This document shows, piece after piece, positions 7,894 through 17,304 of a stretch of 64,000 bases of DNA. The DNA is taken from positions 1,168,501 through 1,232,500 of the forward strand of contig NC_009416.2 in the NCBI RefSeq assembly GCF_000002875.2. The letters run 5' to 3'. Position numbers and translations under genes: made by a program. The notes under the pieces are model-generated. The model searched no databases, was not told the origin of the DNA, and saw nothing but the letters and a program-made list of their open reading frames with translations. This DNA is from Leishmania infantum JPCM5. Its lineage: Eukaryota; Euglenozoa; Kinetoplastea; Trypanosomatida; Trypanosomatidae. The first letter of the stretch is position 1; each line of letters starts with the position of its first letter.

Positions 7894-10452
7894 ATGCATC
7901 AGAGAACGGATGGCACAACCGGCTACTTTAACGATGTTCCGTATTTTACGCCTGTCGAGACGGCTGTCTTCTATGAAGCTGTGCAAAGCTGCCGCTTGCA
8001 CAGGCTTCCGGCGCATTTAATGGTAAAGTCGAGATCTATTCCCTTCTTTACAAATTCCGACTCTGCGTTAGCACGTGCACTGGAAAAAACGGATGCCGAT
8101 AGGAAAGGAAAGCTCAAGGTAGAGTCAAGCGCACCCCTTCCCATATTCACGACAGACTATTCTGCAAACCAGATGCTGTTCAAGGCTTCCGGCAAAGACT
8201 ACGTGTCTCTAAGTGAGGTTTGCAGCATTTTTGATGCGTCGACAAGAAACACTGAGTCCAATACCGTCGACATCAACTCGCTCAACAATGAAGCGATAAA
8301 TAAGGTATGGACTGAGCTGCTTCTCTTCCTCAACAGCTGTAGCGGTTCGGTAGGCAGATTCGTTGTTCACAACATCGATACGCTGTGCAGCATGTCTGAC
8401 GGCTCCTGTGAGTTTCTTGTTTCTCTGCTTTTGGCGGGTGTCGCGTCGATTCTTCGCTACTATTCTCACATCGGCGATCGGGAAGCGCTTCTGAATTCGG
8501 TTTCTGTCGAATTTACCGTTCTCAACACCGAGCTAGGCTCGAGGGTCGCCGACAGTCTCCAGTTTTTTGTTGAAAAGAGCCTGAGGCTGACAGTCTCTCG
8601 CTCACGCGAAGACAATTTCAAGGCAGCATACGATGAGCTAATTTCTTCCATACCCTGCATAGAGTTCTCTGACGACGACTGGATGGATGCAATTTGTGGC
8701 GAGATCGTAGACGCACATGAGATGCTGTGCGACAAAGATACTGATGCGGCCGGTTCTGGGAGTTTCATCTCACCCATAGTGCTGCTCATCGCTCCTCCAG
8801 AGCCTTCTCTGCGTGTAGCTTTGGAGAAGCAAATTTTGGACAGCTACAGCAGCGAGGCTCTACGAGTACAAAGTGACGGAGAATGGAGCCATGCGCAGTT
8901 TGATAAAAACGCACCTCTTGTTTTCATCTGCAGCTCTTATTGGCTTGTTGAGCAGATGAGTATGCCGAGAGGAGATGGCTTGCTACACCGGCTGAACGTG
9001 CAGATCATAGTGCATGGTGGGTTCTGCGAAATCGGGGACTCCGCTGAGGAGGAAATTCTGCGCTGCGTGATCGCCCTGAAAAGCTGCGGCATTCAATGGG
9101 AGGAAATGCGAGTCATGCAGCACAGGGAACCGTCGTACTGGCGACTGGAAGAACCTGTAACCTTTCGAAGCAACAGCGCACTGGCGCAAGAGTGTGCCAA
9201 TGTGCTTCTCCTTCTGTTTCGCCGCTTTCTCACTCCATACTCTCCTTTCAGCAAACAGCCGTACACGTCGCTTCCACGCGACATTTTTTGCTCACGCCGA
9301 GGGTGGGATTTCTACCACAGGCTGACGCAAACGCTGCGTCTCGCCGGGGTCCTGGCGCCTGAGGCGGCTGCTCCCTTCGAAACAATTGAGTTGACGGTTT
9401 TGGGTCGATTTTTATCGTACCGATTTCGAATCGGAGAAGGGGCGCTGATCGGTGACACGCTTACTGTCACTGACGGAAAAGCCATTTTATGGGCGTTTTT
9501 GTTTCGTCAACCGCTAAACGTTCCCCTCGACGTTATCAAAAGCTGTCATGCGTTTGATTCGTGGGTGGATGCTGCGGTTGCGAATTTCTGCAAAACGTAC
9601 CGACTGGAGTTCGAGCCCGAGGCGAGTACACCACGAAAAGCACTTGTAGCGCAGCTGGCACTTTTCGGAATTGGTGATTGTGCCGTTCGGGACAGAGTGC
9701 ACTATCTCCTTAGTTCACCCAGTGGAGTTCGGCTTCCGCTAAGACAACACCTTGTCACGGCAGCGCCTACAAACTGTCGCGGATGGTACGAGCAGGCGCC
9801 CTTGAATGCAGGGCTTGCCCTGGAGAAAAAAGAGGTGAATGTCTTCTGCCTACCCCCTCAGTCGGCATATTGCGAGCTGGAAGCGGTTGAGAAGGGGGTG
9901 AGTTTCCACATACAGTGCCCCATGGAGCTTTCATATCCTCTTATTGTTGCACATTCAGTGCTGCACATTTCGCTGCACAATGTTTGCGTTTTCAGTGAAA
10001 CTGCTGACCCCAGCGTCGTGACTCCGCTCCCTGCACACCTTTTGGAGTCAGGAGTGATGTCCAGCTTGTTGTGTGAAGTGACGAGAGGCAATGCTGGTTT
10101 CTGGCTCGATGGCGTCATGAATGAAATTGTATTGACGTCCTCTGCTTCTTCTGTGCTTGCCCCTTTGACGCTGCAGGGAAGGCAATACATACCATACTGC
10201 GAACGTGAGCTTTTTACGCGAAAAAGGCTTCGGCAGGAGAGAGAGGCAGTCAAAGTCGGCCAATCGGAAGAGTTCAAAGGCACACTTCCACGAACCGCAG
10301 CGGAGCGCAGCGCTGTGGAGGAGCTGGCGGAGCTTATCAGGACCATTGGCAGAGAAAAAGCAGAAAAAGCCGTCCGTGGAAAAAAAGGTTTTAGCTTTTT
10401 GGAGCCGTCACATGAGCTTTACCCATTTTACCTCTATAATTTGAAGCTGTGA
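7894..10452 (+). CDS. SURP-domain protein with possible degenerate DExH-helicase body
   Basis: From 7894 the frame gives 852 residues. The last about 45 residues (roughly 806-850) match a SURP module: conserved hydrophobic helices followed by FSFLEP and YPFYLYNLKL, compared with the usual FxFLxP...YHxYYxxKL. SURP modules occur in splicing factors such as SF3A1 and SWAP. Upstream, residues about 478-510 contain LRLAGVL and ELTVLGRFL, which resemble the HA2 (winged-helix) start of DEAH RNA helicases, and the regions before and after could be worn RecA-like and OB-like parts. I see no Walker A and no DExH box, so it would be catalytically dead. The SURP call is fairly firm; the helicase ancestry is inference. 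A role in pre-mRNA or trans-splicing is plausible but not shown. An earlier in-frame ATG at 7807 lies before a likely splice acceptor. Confidence 0.75.
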   Translation: MHQRTDGTTGYFNDVPYFTPVETAVFYEAVQSCRLHRLPAHLMVKSRSIPFFTNSDSALARALEKTDADRKGKLKVESSAPLPIFTTDYSANQMLFKASGKDYVSLSEVCSIFDASTRNTESNTVDINSLNNEAINKVWTELLLFLNSCSGSVGRFVVHNIDTLCSMSDGSCEFLVSLLLAGVASILRYYSHIGDREALLNSVSVEFTVLNTELGSRVADSLQFFVEKSLRLTVSRSREDNFKAAYDELISSIPCIEFSDDDWMDAICGEIVDAHEMLCDKDTDAAGSGSFISPIVLLIAPPEPSLRVALEKQILDSYSSEALRVQSDGEWSHAQFDKNAPLVFICSSYWLVEQMSMPRGDGLLHRLNVQIIVHGGFCEIGDSAEEEILRCVIALKSCGIQWEEMRVMQHREPSYWRLEEPVTFRSNSALAQECANVLLLLFRRFLTPYSPFSKQPYTSLPRDIFCSRRGWDFYHRLTQTLRLAGVLAPEAAAPFETIELTVLGRFLSYRFRIGEGALIGDTLTVTDGKAILWAFLFRQPLNVPLDVIKSCHAFDSWVDAAVANFCKTYRLEFEPEASTPRKALVAQLALFGIGDCAVRDRVHYLLSSPSGVRLPLRQHLVTAAPTNCRGWYEQAPLNAGLALEKKEVNVFCLPPQSAYCELEAVEKGVSFHIQCPMELSYPLIVAHSVLHISLHNVCVFSETADPSVVTPLPAHLLESGVMSSLLCEVTRGNAGFWLDGVMNEIVLTSSASSVLAPLTLQGRQYIPYCERELFTRKRLRQEREAVKVGQSEEFKGTLPRTAAERSAVEELAELIRTIGREKAEKAVRGKKGFSFLEPSHELYPFYLYNLKL

Positions 10453-10800
10453 TGCAGCAGAAATCAAAGGGGCAAGCGGTACGATCTCCACTTCAGCGGG
10501 GCGGTAAGTGCAGAAGCTCTGAGCACACACAAACAAGACCTGCGAGTGACATAGTAAGCTCTTTTCGATACGAGCTGCTGAACGCCACCCTCTCACTGCT
10601 TCTAGGTCGGCTCAGATGCCAGTCTCGTTTTTTCTTCTCACTGTATGCTTCCATGTCGTGCGACCAAGTTTCTGTGCTGTGGCTGTGGGTCGCACAGTCA
10701 ATCAATTGATCATATCTTCTCGTTTCATTCCCTTATGCCATTTTGCCCCATTTAGTCATCCTTATTGCCGTACCGTAGCTGTGCGGGTGAGGTCCTTGAT
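10453..10800 (+). other. Intergenic region: 3' UTR and splice signals, no gene seen
   Basis: Pyrimidine-rich stretches precede AG sites near 10755 and 10777, just before the next ATG. Nothing else is recognisable. Confidence 0.6.
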
Positions 10801-11358
10801 ATGGCAGTGAGAGCACGAAAGGCAATGAAGGAAAGGACTGGTCGCACGAGCAGCTTCTACCGCAGCGCGCTTGGCGTGACTCTTCTCGTAGCCGTTCTTT
10901 GTGCTGTTTCGATGAGCTGGTACAGCTCGCATACATTATCTCATACGCTGAGCGGCACATGGAGCGCCGCAGACGGCAAAACTGTCGTCGCTATGTGCGA
11001 TGGTGGTTCTACTTGGAGTGGCACATGCTCCTTAGAGTCGGAGGACTTCCGTTATGAAGGCTCAGTGCTAGCCTCCCCACTGAGCGGTGGTGGGTGGGTT
11101 GCTGTTCTCCGATCAAATGCTGGTAACGCCATTCTTATGGAGCACAAGAAAGGGACCCTAACAGTTGTGTTGGAAAACGTTGGCGGTGCTCTTCGCAAAG
11201 CCGAGTACGTACGCAGCACTACACAAGCAGAGGATTTTCTGACTGCCTTGCGGCTGAAAGGCAAGTACATTGGTGCGCTGTTTGTGATGGTAGGCACCTA
11301 CAAATGGATACAGGTGTCCTTTTTTTGCACATCGCTGCGCCGTGCGAGGCGCTTCTGA
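10801..11358 (+). CDS. Hypothetical small membrane protein, 185 aa
   Basis: The frame from the ATG at 10801 gives 185 residues; an in-frame ATG-like codon further upstream lies before candidate splice acceptors. A basic N-terminus (RARKAMKERTGR) is followed by a clear membrane segment at about residues 22-42. The central part is soluble, rich in Gly, Ser and Trp, with a Cys pair (about residues 66 and 75), suggesting a beta-rich domain. A second hydrophobic stretch starts at about residue 155 (KYIGALFVMVGTY). Topology is therefore one or two membrane spans. I do not recognise a family. The basic, Arg-rich tail after the second segment would face the cytosol if both segments span. Confidence 0.6.
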   Translation: MAVRARKAMKERTGRTSSFYRSALGVTLLVAVLCAVSMSWYSSHTLSHTLSGTWSAADGKTVVAMCDGGSTWSGTCSLESEDFRYEGSVLASPLSGGGWVAVLRSNAGNAILMEHKKGTLTVVLENVGGALRKAEYVRSTTQAEDFLTALRLKGKYIGALFVMVGTYKWIQVSFFCTSLRRARRF

Positions 11359-11771
11359 CCTGATAGCAAGCTGCTGCTTTACACCCCTTTGCAGCGAAAC
11401 ACAAGAAACCAAAGACGCGCAGTCAAGGCAGTATCCTGTTCGCGGGGAGGGGGGAGGCACCTTTACGAGCGTTTGTGGGGCACTTTTGCACATCGCGGAC
11501 GCCACCGGCGGCCCGGCATTGCAGAATGCACCAATGTCGTCGTCCTCGCCCGCAACCTGCATGCTTGTTTTGATGTCCCTGTATCCTTGTGCCTTTTTCC
11601 ATCCACTCTTCGTCGCGTTCTCGATCACCTTCCCCTAGCTCGATACCGAGGTCAAGGCAAGCGGTAGCGCTGCCTTTTCTCTCTTAGCGACGCACAAGTC
11701 GATTATCCTCTAGGTCTCGCTTTTCCGATAGGAGTCTTCGCCTCATCATACCCGAAGCGGTCGCAGTGGCC
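11359..11771 (+). other. Intergenic region, no gene seen
   Basis: Candidate splice acceptors follow pyrimidine-rich runs near 11685-11730. Short frames here show no family features. Confidence 0.55.
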
Positions 11772-11987
11772 ATGCAGAGCGCCAAAAAGCGAGAGCTTTG
11801 TTACAAGACGCGCGACGCGTTCCACAAATGCCTTGACACCCTCCCCGAGGACCCGGAGAAAGAGTGCGCTGCTCAAAAAAAGTTATTTGAGCAATCATGT
11901 CCCAAGAGTTGGGTGTCCTACTTTGAGAAGCAACGCGAGCGCGAGGTGATCTTGCAGCTTCAGGTGGAGCAGTACAAGGGGCGGTAG
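11772..11987 (+). CDS. COA6: Cytochrome c oxidase assembly factor 6-like CHCH protein
   Basis: This 71-residue protein has the Cox12/COA6 fold signature: a Cys-x9-Cys (KRELCYKTRDAFHKCLD) followed by a Cys-x10-Cys (ECAAQ...EQSCPKSW), then an SYFEKQRE segment, which matches the CPxxWxxYFxKxR block of COA6. COA6 acts in the mitochondrial intermembrane space in copper delivery to the CuA site of cytochrome oxidase subunit 2. Proteins of this class use no cleaved presequence and are trapped by Mia40/Erv1-type oxidation of the twin Cys pairs, and none is visible here. Size agrees with the family (about 80-125 residues). The alternative, subunit COX6B, has the same cysteine pattern, but the CPxxWxxYF block favours COA6. 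Confidence 0.85.
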   Translation: MQSAKKRELCYKTRDAFHKCLDTLPEDPEKECAAQKKLFEQSCPKSWVSYFEKQREREVILQLQVEQYKGR

Positions 11988-12356
11988 GTAGTGGCTACTC
12001 TCTGTCTTTTCCGACATGTGCTTGGCTGTCACATTTTTCTGGAGCTGTCTCTTTGGTCACAATCGACGTGCAATTCTGAAATCTTTAGTTTTCTCGGTTG
12101 CGCAACTCGGGCCCCTTTCCCCGGCTCGGCAGCAAGCTTCCGAAGGTGCACTACTTGTACACTCGGCTGACAATCGAGTTGTCCGCTTTGGTGTATGTGC
12201 TGCGGCAGTAAGCTCGCTCGTTTCTCACTTCCAGCCCCTACGAATTGTCGTCCTATCCCTCTTTTCGGTCTGGCTGCGGCTCCCTCCCTTTCCCTTTCTT
12301 CTCACAAGTCACACACACACACACACACACAATACTAGTCAAAAGCAAAAGAAGAC
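11988..12356 (+). other. Intergenic region with EMC6 splice acceptor and CA repeat
   Basis: A long pyrimidine tract (about 12240-12303) ends in CACAAG with G at 12308. The following 48-base leader contains a CA run and leads directly to the EMC6 ATG. Confidence 0.6.
12310..12330 (+). repeat. CA dinucleotide microsatellite in the EMC6 5' leader
   Basis: About ten uninterrupted AC units lie between the predicted splice acceptor and the EMC6 start codon, so the repeat would be in the mature 5' UTR. Confidence 0.8.
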
Positions 12357-12680
12357 ATGAACACGCAGGACGAACGATTTGTGGGCCGTGTGCTGGAGAA
12401 AAACTACGAATCCGTGTTCCAGGTCCGCACGATGGGATCGCTACTGGCGGGGATTGCAGCTGGGGTTCTAGGACTCACGAACTTCCGGGGCCTCTTTTTC
12501 TTCATAGCTTGTGCTGTCGTTACGTCCTTTGCCATCATGGCGTTCGGCTGCGGCGGAAACGCGCACAAGTGCTTCCCGAAAGGCACATCAGAGCTATTCT
12601 CTGTACAGCAATTGCTGTCAGGCGCCATGACCTACATCCTTGTGTGGACGGTGGCGTACGACGCCATCTACATTTTTTAG
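12357..12680 (+). CDS. EMC6: ER membrane protein complex subunit 6
   Basis: EMC6 is a small core subunit of the ER membrane complex, an insertase for tail-anchored and some multi-pass membrane proteins. The 107-residue frame matches the family in length (about 110) and in signature: GSLLAGIAAGVLGLT followed by a Gly and an aromatic-rich second helix (residues about 27-60), a short polar loop with Lys-Cys-Phe, then LLSGAMTYILVWTVAYD at the C-terminus, compared with the family TYVLFWTxxYG. Three membrane helices are visible. The ATG is the first after the predicted splice acceptor at 12308. Confidence 0.92.
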   Translation: MNTQDERFVGRVLEKNYESVFQVRTMGSLLAGIAAGVLGLTNFRGLFFFIACAVVTSFAIMAFGCGGNAHKCFPKGTSELFSVQQLLSGAMTYILVWTVAYDAIYIF

Positions 12681-13369
12681 CGTCACTCGGGCAGCCGCAA
12701 GGAGTGCGCGGATACCTCTACCTTCTCCTCATGTTTGTGTGGGGCTGCATTATAATGATCTGAAACTTGGCGTACATCAACTGAAAGCAAGGTGGGCCCA
12801 GTGGGCGTGGAAGACCACGGTGCCATGCTGAGCAGTCGCGTCGGTAATGAGGGTCGAGCGAGCTTGTGGGGAAAAAAATGACGGAGCGCTGCTCCACATG
12901 CGGTGACGAGGAGGAGAATGCCCGCAAACAGCCCTGTGTCTCTGTTCCAGCTGAAGTGTTTTTCAACGTTGCACTCGTGTGCGTTTTACTACCTCTACGT
13001 CACCAGCGTTTTCCTCTCCATGTTGGGCACGTCCTACGTTTTTCCATGCTGCTTCTTGAGCGAATGCTTCATGCACGCACTCGAAAGATATACCAACGTG
13101 GCCACAAAGGACATCAGTGCACGCATGCCCATCTCTTCATCTTTTATCCTCTCTGCTACACGTAATACCATAGACTGCCAGCACGCACTCAACAAACACA
13201 CGCTGGTATCCGATGCTTACGGGGTTGGCAAGTTCAATGTGGTGCCGCTCCTTTTTGTGAAACATAAGCTGCACCTCGGCACATTACTTCACCATACGCT
13301 GAAACACATACACACAAACACAAACCAGTATACACGTGTTCCCTCCACAGCCCAACATGAAACATTTTT
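12681..13369 (+). other. Intergenic region before the CNNM relic
   Basis: Nothing recognisable. A frame runs through from 12903 into the relic, but its first about 150 codons have no features of a protein family and read as open untranslated sequence. Confidence 0.5.
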
Positions 13370-14410
13370 TCGCCTTGCGTTCTTGGTGCCAGCACCTATC
13401 GCGGCGCGCATCTTGGTCATCCTGACGTGTCTGGCCGGAACCATGGCCGGGCTGGCTCTCTGCCTCTTTTCACTCGATGCAACTCGGCTCTCCGGCATTT
13501 CTCACACCGGCGACCCGGCTGAAGCGGAGCGGTCAAGGCGGCTGCTCTCGATTCTCGAGAAGCTTCACTGGCTATTGATTGCTCTCCTCACGTGGAATGA
13601 CTTCGCGCTTGAGATGCTGCCATTGATTCTCAGGACACTTCTTCCCTTAGTGATGATTGTCACCTCTGTCGCGGTCACACTCCTTTTCTGTGAGATTCTT
13701 TCAAGGGCTTTTTTCATTCAGAATGCATTCGAGGTGTCCGCTTTCTTGTCTCCCTTTATTCGTGTTCTCATGTGTATCACGGCCCCTGTGGCATGGCCGA
13801 TAAGCCAGCTGTTGGGTGGTGTTGTGGGCGACAAGGATGCCGTCTTTTTCCAGCTCCGCGAGCTGCGCGACGTTATTCGAATACAAGCCGTGTGAGCAGA
13901 GAAGGGGAAAGCGCGCGGAAGTGGAGGAGGACAGCGTCGAAAGCCAGGAAAACGGCGAGGAGAACCTCACAAAGAAGGGGATCATGCTGATGCGCAACGT
14001 GCTCGGTTTTTCAGAGAGCACCGCGAAAGACATGGTACAACTTCCAATCGAAAAAAATGTACAAGTGGCACATCGACATCCTTCTCTTTCCATACGTCAT
14101 TGCAGAGGTGTTCGCCAAGGGATACAACTTCATCCCAGTCTACGAGAACGCCGACGCCTCAGCAAACGTGACGCAAATCCTCATGGCAAAGATGGTCATC
14201 GTGCTCATTTACCGATCCGAGTCTGAGGGTGTGTGCGTTGGAAATATGCAGCTGGTGCTGCTTCAGCGCTTCAAAGGCAGCACCACGTCCACTAAGGTCT
14301 TTGTTCACCTGCAAGGCATTGCGCCGTCCGGCGCTGCATTCACAAGCAAGATTGGTGACAAGGTAGGTTGGGCTGCTGACGTTGCGCACCGTCAGTGGGT
14401 AGATTCGCGA
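13370..14410 (+). pseudogene. Decayed CNNM/CorC-like (DUF21-CBS) tandem paralogue
   Basis: Three different frames in succession resemble consecutive parts of the intact gene at 15317-16555. About 13385-13893 matches the DUF21 membrane domain (MAGLALCLFSLD, LEMLPLILRTLL, TAPVAWPISQLL). About 13910-14050 matches the linker and start of the CBS region (IMLMRNVLGFSES). About 14057-14400 matches the CBS pair (YNFIPVYENAD...NVTQIL). A TGA at 13893 ends the first part, and two frameshifts are needed to join the three. The diagnostic GEIIPEAVF motif of the intact copy reads CEILSRAFF here, so the protein was changing before or after loss of the frame. No clear start codon in register is visible. The amount of divergence argues against a simple sequencing error. 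Confidence 0.8.
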
Positions 14411-15316
14411 GACGACGTTTCAAGCCGAGACGGATCCGCGCAGGCTGTCGCCGATGTGGGTGATGGTGCGCTCATGGAGAGGTTTTGGAGAATGGGCCAG
14501 TAGCCCATAAATGTGATCAGCCGACCCAGCACCTTGAACGTCTGTTTCGCCTTAATCCCAGCCGTTCCTCCACATAAGAGGTCAGTACGGCGCGCCGACT
14601 CGGCTGAGCGACTCAGCATTGCTGTAAGCACAGGCGAAGCGTCTCCTCTACACCAGTACTCAGTGAAAGCTGCCGTGGGAGTTTTTTTCCTCCTTCATGG
14701 TGCCTCAAAGAGCGTATTTCGCTGGGCACCTCTATTTTGGTTTCATGGATTTGTGTCTTGGATGGAGCATCAAGACCCTCTTTTGTTTTCTTTTGCTTGC
14801 AGAAAGAGGCCAGGTTGATTCTACAGTGTCAAAAGAGAGCACAACTCAGCCGAAGGAGGCATACGTGACTCGGTGCGTGAAAGTTCAAAGTGCCGGATGA
14901 GCTCTCTCTCGTCTCGGGGCCGCCTCATCGTCTCTCTCTCACGAAGGTTTCACGGGCCGAGGTACGCACTGATGCACATTTCAGTGTCGATTCGGGCTTC
15001 ACGACACGACGTTTCACTTGGTTCTGTTCTGCATCTCATTTTTCCCTCTCTTCTACATCTTGTTTCTCCCCTGCTCTCCGCGCTGTTTCTCTTACGCAAC
15101 GATGCCGATGTGTGGGCATAGGTGCAAACGCACCGATTTGGCGCCGTTGGGAAAGTTTGCGAAGAGGTGCATTGTGCGTGGTCTGAACGAAGAAGGAACA
15201 AGAAAGGGTATCGTGGCCTAGATTGCCGTGCCCTAGCGCCATCTTCTGCAGCGCAAGCTGCGCCCTTAACTTCTGCGTTCTTCTTCACACGCACATAAGC
15301 ATCTCCAACAAAACTC
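14411..15316 (+). other. Intergenic region before the intact CNNM-like gene
   Basis: Pyrimidine-rich stretches occur at 15020-15095 and 15255-15290, the latter ending in an AG at 15298-15299. No gene seen. Confidence 0.55.
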
Positions 15317-16555
15317 ATGTACACAGTCTCACACACTTCCCCGATGGCGAACGGCTACAGCGTACTCGGTGTGCCGGTTGACGTGTCGATTTGGACGTTG
15401 ATGGTGATTATCACGGCGCTGGTGGTGCTAGCGGGGTTAATGGCGGGCCTCATCATCAGCGTCTTCTCGCTCGACAAGGATCGGCTGAAGGTGCTCGCAC
15501 AGCGATCGGAGACAGTGGAGGGGCAACGCGCGCGCCGGCTGCTGCTCGTCTTGCAGAATCCGCACTGGGTACTCGTTACTCTCGTCGTTGTCGACTCCGC
15601 CGCAACTGAGATGCTGCCGCTGTTGTTCAATGTCCTTTTCTCCCCCGTCGAGGCAGTCATCATGTCCGTGATCCTGCTGGTCGTCTGCGGGGAGATCATA
15701 CCCGAAGCAGTCTTCACGCATCACGCACTGGCGCTGGGCTCAGCGTTGGCTTATCTAGTGCTGGTGCTAATGGTAGTCACAGCACCAATATCGTGGCCCG
15801 TTGGGAAAGTGCTAGACTGGTGCGTTGGGAGCCGATCAGGTGTCGCCTTCAAGCGTGGCCAGCTGCGCGAGGTGGTCCGATATCGAGCCGCCCAGCTTTA
15901 TGGCATCCATGGAGACGATGACGACGAGACCGCGCCGCCGCGCGAGAGCAGCCTGGACACACGAGAGCCGCGCTTGATGCACCAGCTTGAGACCCAAATA
16001 ATGCTGGGGGTCTTGAGCCTATCGGAGTACGTCGGGTCCTCTGTGTTGAAGAAGAGCATTCGGGCAACTTTCACTGTCCATCGTGACGCCGTTGTTAGCA
16101 AGCGGATGGTACAGAGCATGGTGACGCACAAACTAACTCACATTCCCGTGTACAGCGACGTCGGAAACCCATCTAACGTCACGCAAGTGTTGGAGCTTCG
16201 GCTTTTGCTCTTCTTTGCTTACTGCGAGGAAGGAGCTTCGATTCGCATCCGGGATCTCCCACTCCTGCCGCTGCCTCGGTACAGCGCAGACACGCCGTGC
16301 AATTTGCTTCTGGACTACCTCCGTGCTTCTCCTCTCCAGGTAGCCGCGCTCACGAGCCCAGATAACGCTGCCAGCGTTGTTGGCATCATCTCAGCATCGG
16401 ACGTAGTGGAGCTTGTGCACAAAACCTCGTTCGATACCGCCTACGTGGAGTCTCACCGGCCGCAGCAAGGCAGTGTCGTGCAGTCCTTTCGCGCACACAA
16501 CGCCTCCATGACTCACGAGACAAACCAGATGTTACTGAACGACATGAGCACGTGA
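15317..16555 (+). CDS. CNNM/CorC-family membrane protein (DUF21 plus CBS pair)
   Basis: CNNM/CorC proteins are implicated in Mg2+ transport or sensing. The 412-residue frame has a DUF21 transmembrane domain (about residues 18-190) with hydrophobic helices near 24-50, 82-108, 112-135 and 138-162, the family hallmark GEIIPEAVF around 120-130, and an AELD-like motif region replaced by FSLDKDRL after the first helix. A charged linker (DDDDE) follows, then a CBS pair (about 250-385) with HIPVYSD and VVGIISASDVVELV. There is no obvious cyclic-nucleotide-like C-terminal domain, so it is shorter than animal CNNMs. The predicted splice acceptor at 15299 leaves 17 bases before the ATG at 15317; the in-frame ATG at 15344 is an alternative. 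A decayed paralogue lies directly upstream. Confidence 0.87.
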   Translation: MYTVSHTSPMANGYSVLGVPVDVSIWTLMVIITALVVLAGLMAGLIISVFSLDKDRLKVLAQRSETVEGQRARRLLLVLQNPHWVLVTLVVVDSAATEMLPLLFNVLFSPVEAVIMSVILLVVCGEIIPEAVFTHHALALGSALAYLVLVLMVVTAPISWPVGKVLDWCVGSRSGVAFKRGQLREVVRYRAAQLYGIHGDDDDETAPPRESSLDTREPRLMHQLETQIMLGVLSLSEYVGSSVLKKSIRATFTVHRDAVVSKRMVQSMVTHKLTHIPVYSDVGNPSNVTQVLELRLLLFFAYCEEGASIRIRDLPLLPLPRYSADTPCNLLLDYLRASPLQVAALTSPDNAASVVGIISASDVVELVHKTSFDTAYVESHRPQQGSVVQSFRAHNASMTHETNQMLLNDMST

Positions 16556-17304
16556 CGGCGAACGTGGAACGAAGCCGCGCCTGCACGGTTTTGTCTAGTG
16601 TGCCTCTTTTCATCAATGTTGCCGCTGCTTTCCTATTTGCTCACTCAAGTGCACTGGCGTTTATCTTTTGTTTTGTGTTTGCTCTCTTGCGCTTTCCTCA
16701 TCACGTACCGCTGTCTCAGCGACAGCTGCTCCAAGGTTCAAAATATGGCGAAAAAAAAAAGCCAATCAGAATATACACTGTGCCAGTGAGAGTGTTTTGT
16801 TGTGAGAAGTCTTGGCGAGTGGTGTCTTCTGCCTTTGTTGCGCATTGGTGGCCGAAGAGAGTTTCCTCTCTGTCCCAGTCGAGGACGAGACAGATGCGAT
16901 CGCTTTCATCGCTGAACACACCCTGAGGATGATAACCCGCCCCCTGCAACCCTGTCTTTCCCTCCTCTCTCGTTTCACTCTCGTGCCCACTCCCTTCTTG
17001 TTCTCCCATTCTCTTCCCATTCTTTTCCCAGTCTCCCTCCCCTCCCCCCATACACGCGTGCACTGTCTGAGATCCACGAAGAAATAACGAGGGCCTTCGC
17101 ATTTCCTCTTCCTCTTTTGTTTTCCATCTTTTAAAGCGACAACGTCTGCGCAATCGCTTTTTTCTTCTGCCTCACCTCCTCTGCACCATCATCAGCAACA
17201 AGAAGGCAGAACAAAGACACACCCCGACGCACCGCTACCTCTTCCGTTTTTGTCGATCCGTCTCTGTGTGTGAGCTCATTGCCAGGTGCTTGTCGTAACC
17301 GAAG
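16556..17304 (+). other. Intergenic region, long polypyrimidine tract
   Basis: An exceptionally pyrimidine-rich stretch (about 16950-17052) contains CCCAG near 17030 and is followed by further tracts up to 17170. These are candidate trans-splice signals for AIR9. No gene seen. Confidence 0.6.

Noticed and set aside
12903..13369. N-terminal 150 codons in frame with the CNNM relic
   Set aside because: No similarity to the intact paralogue or to any family; it is open by chance and includes CA-repeat-derived residues.
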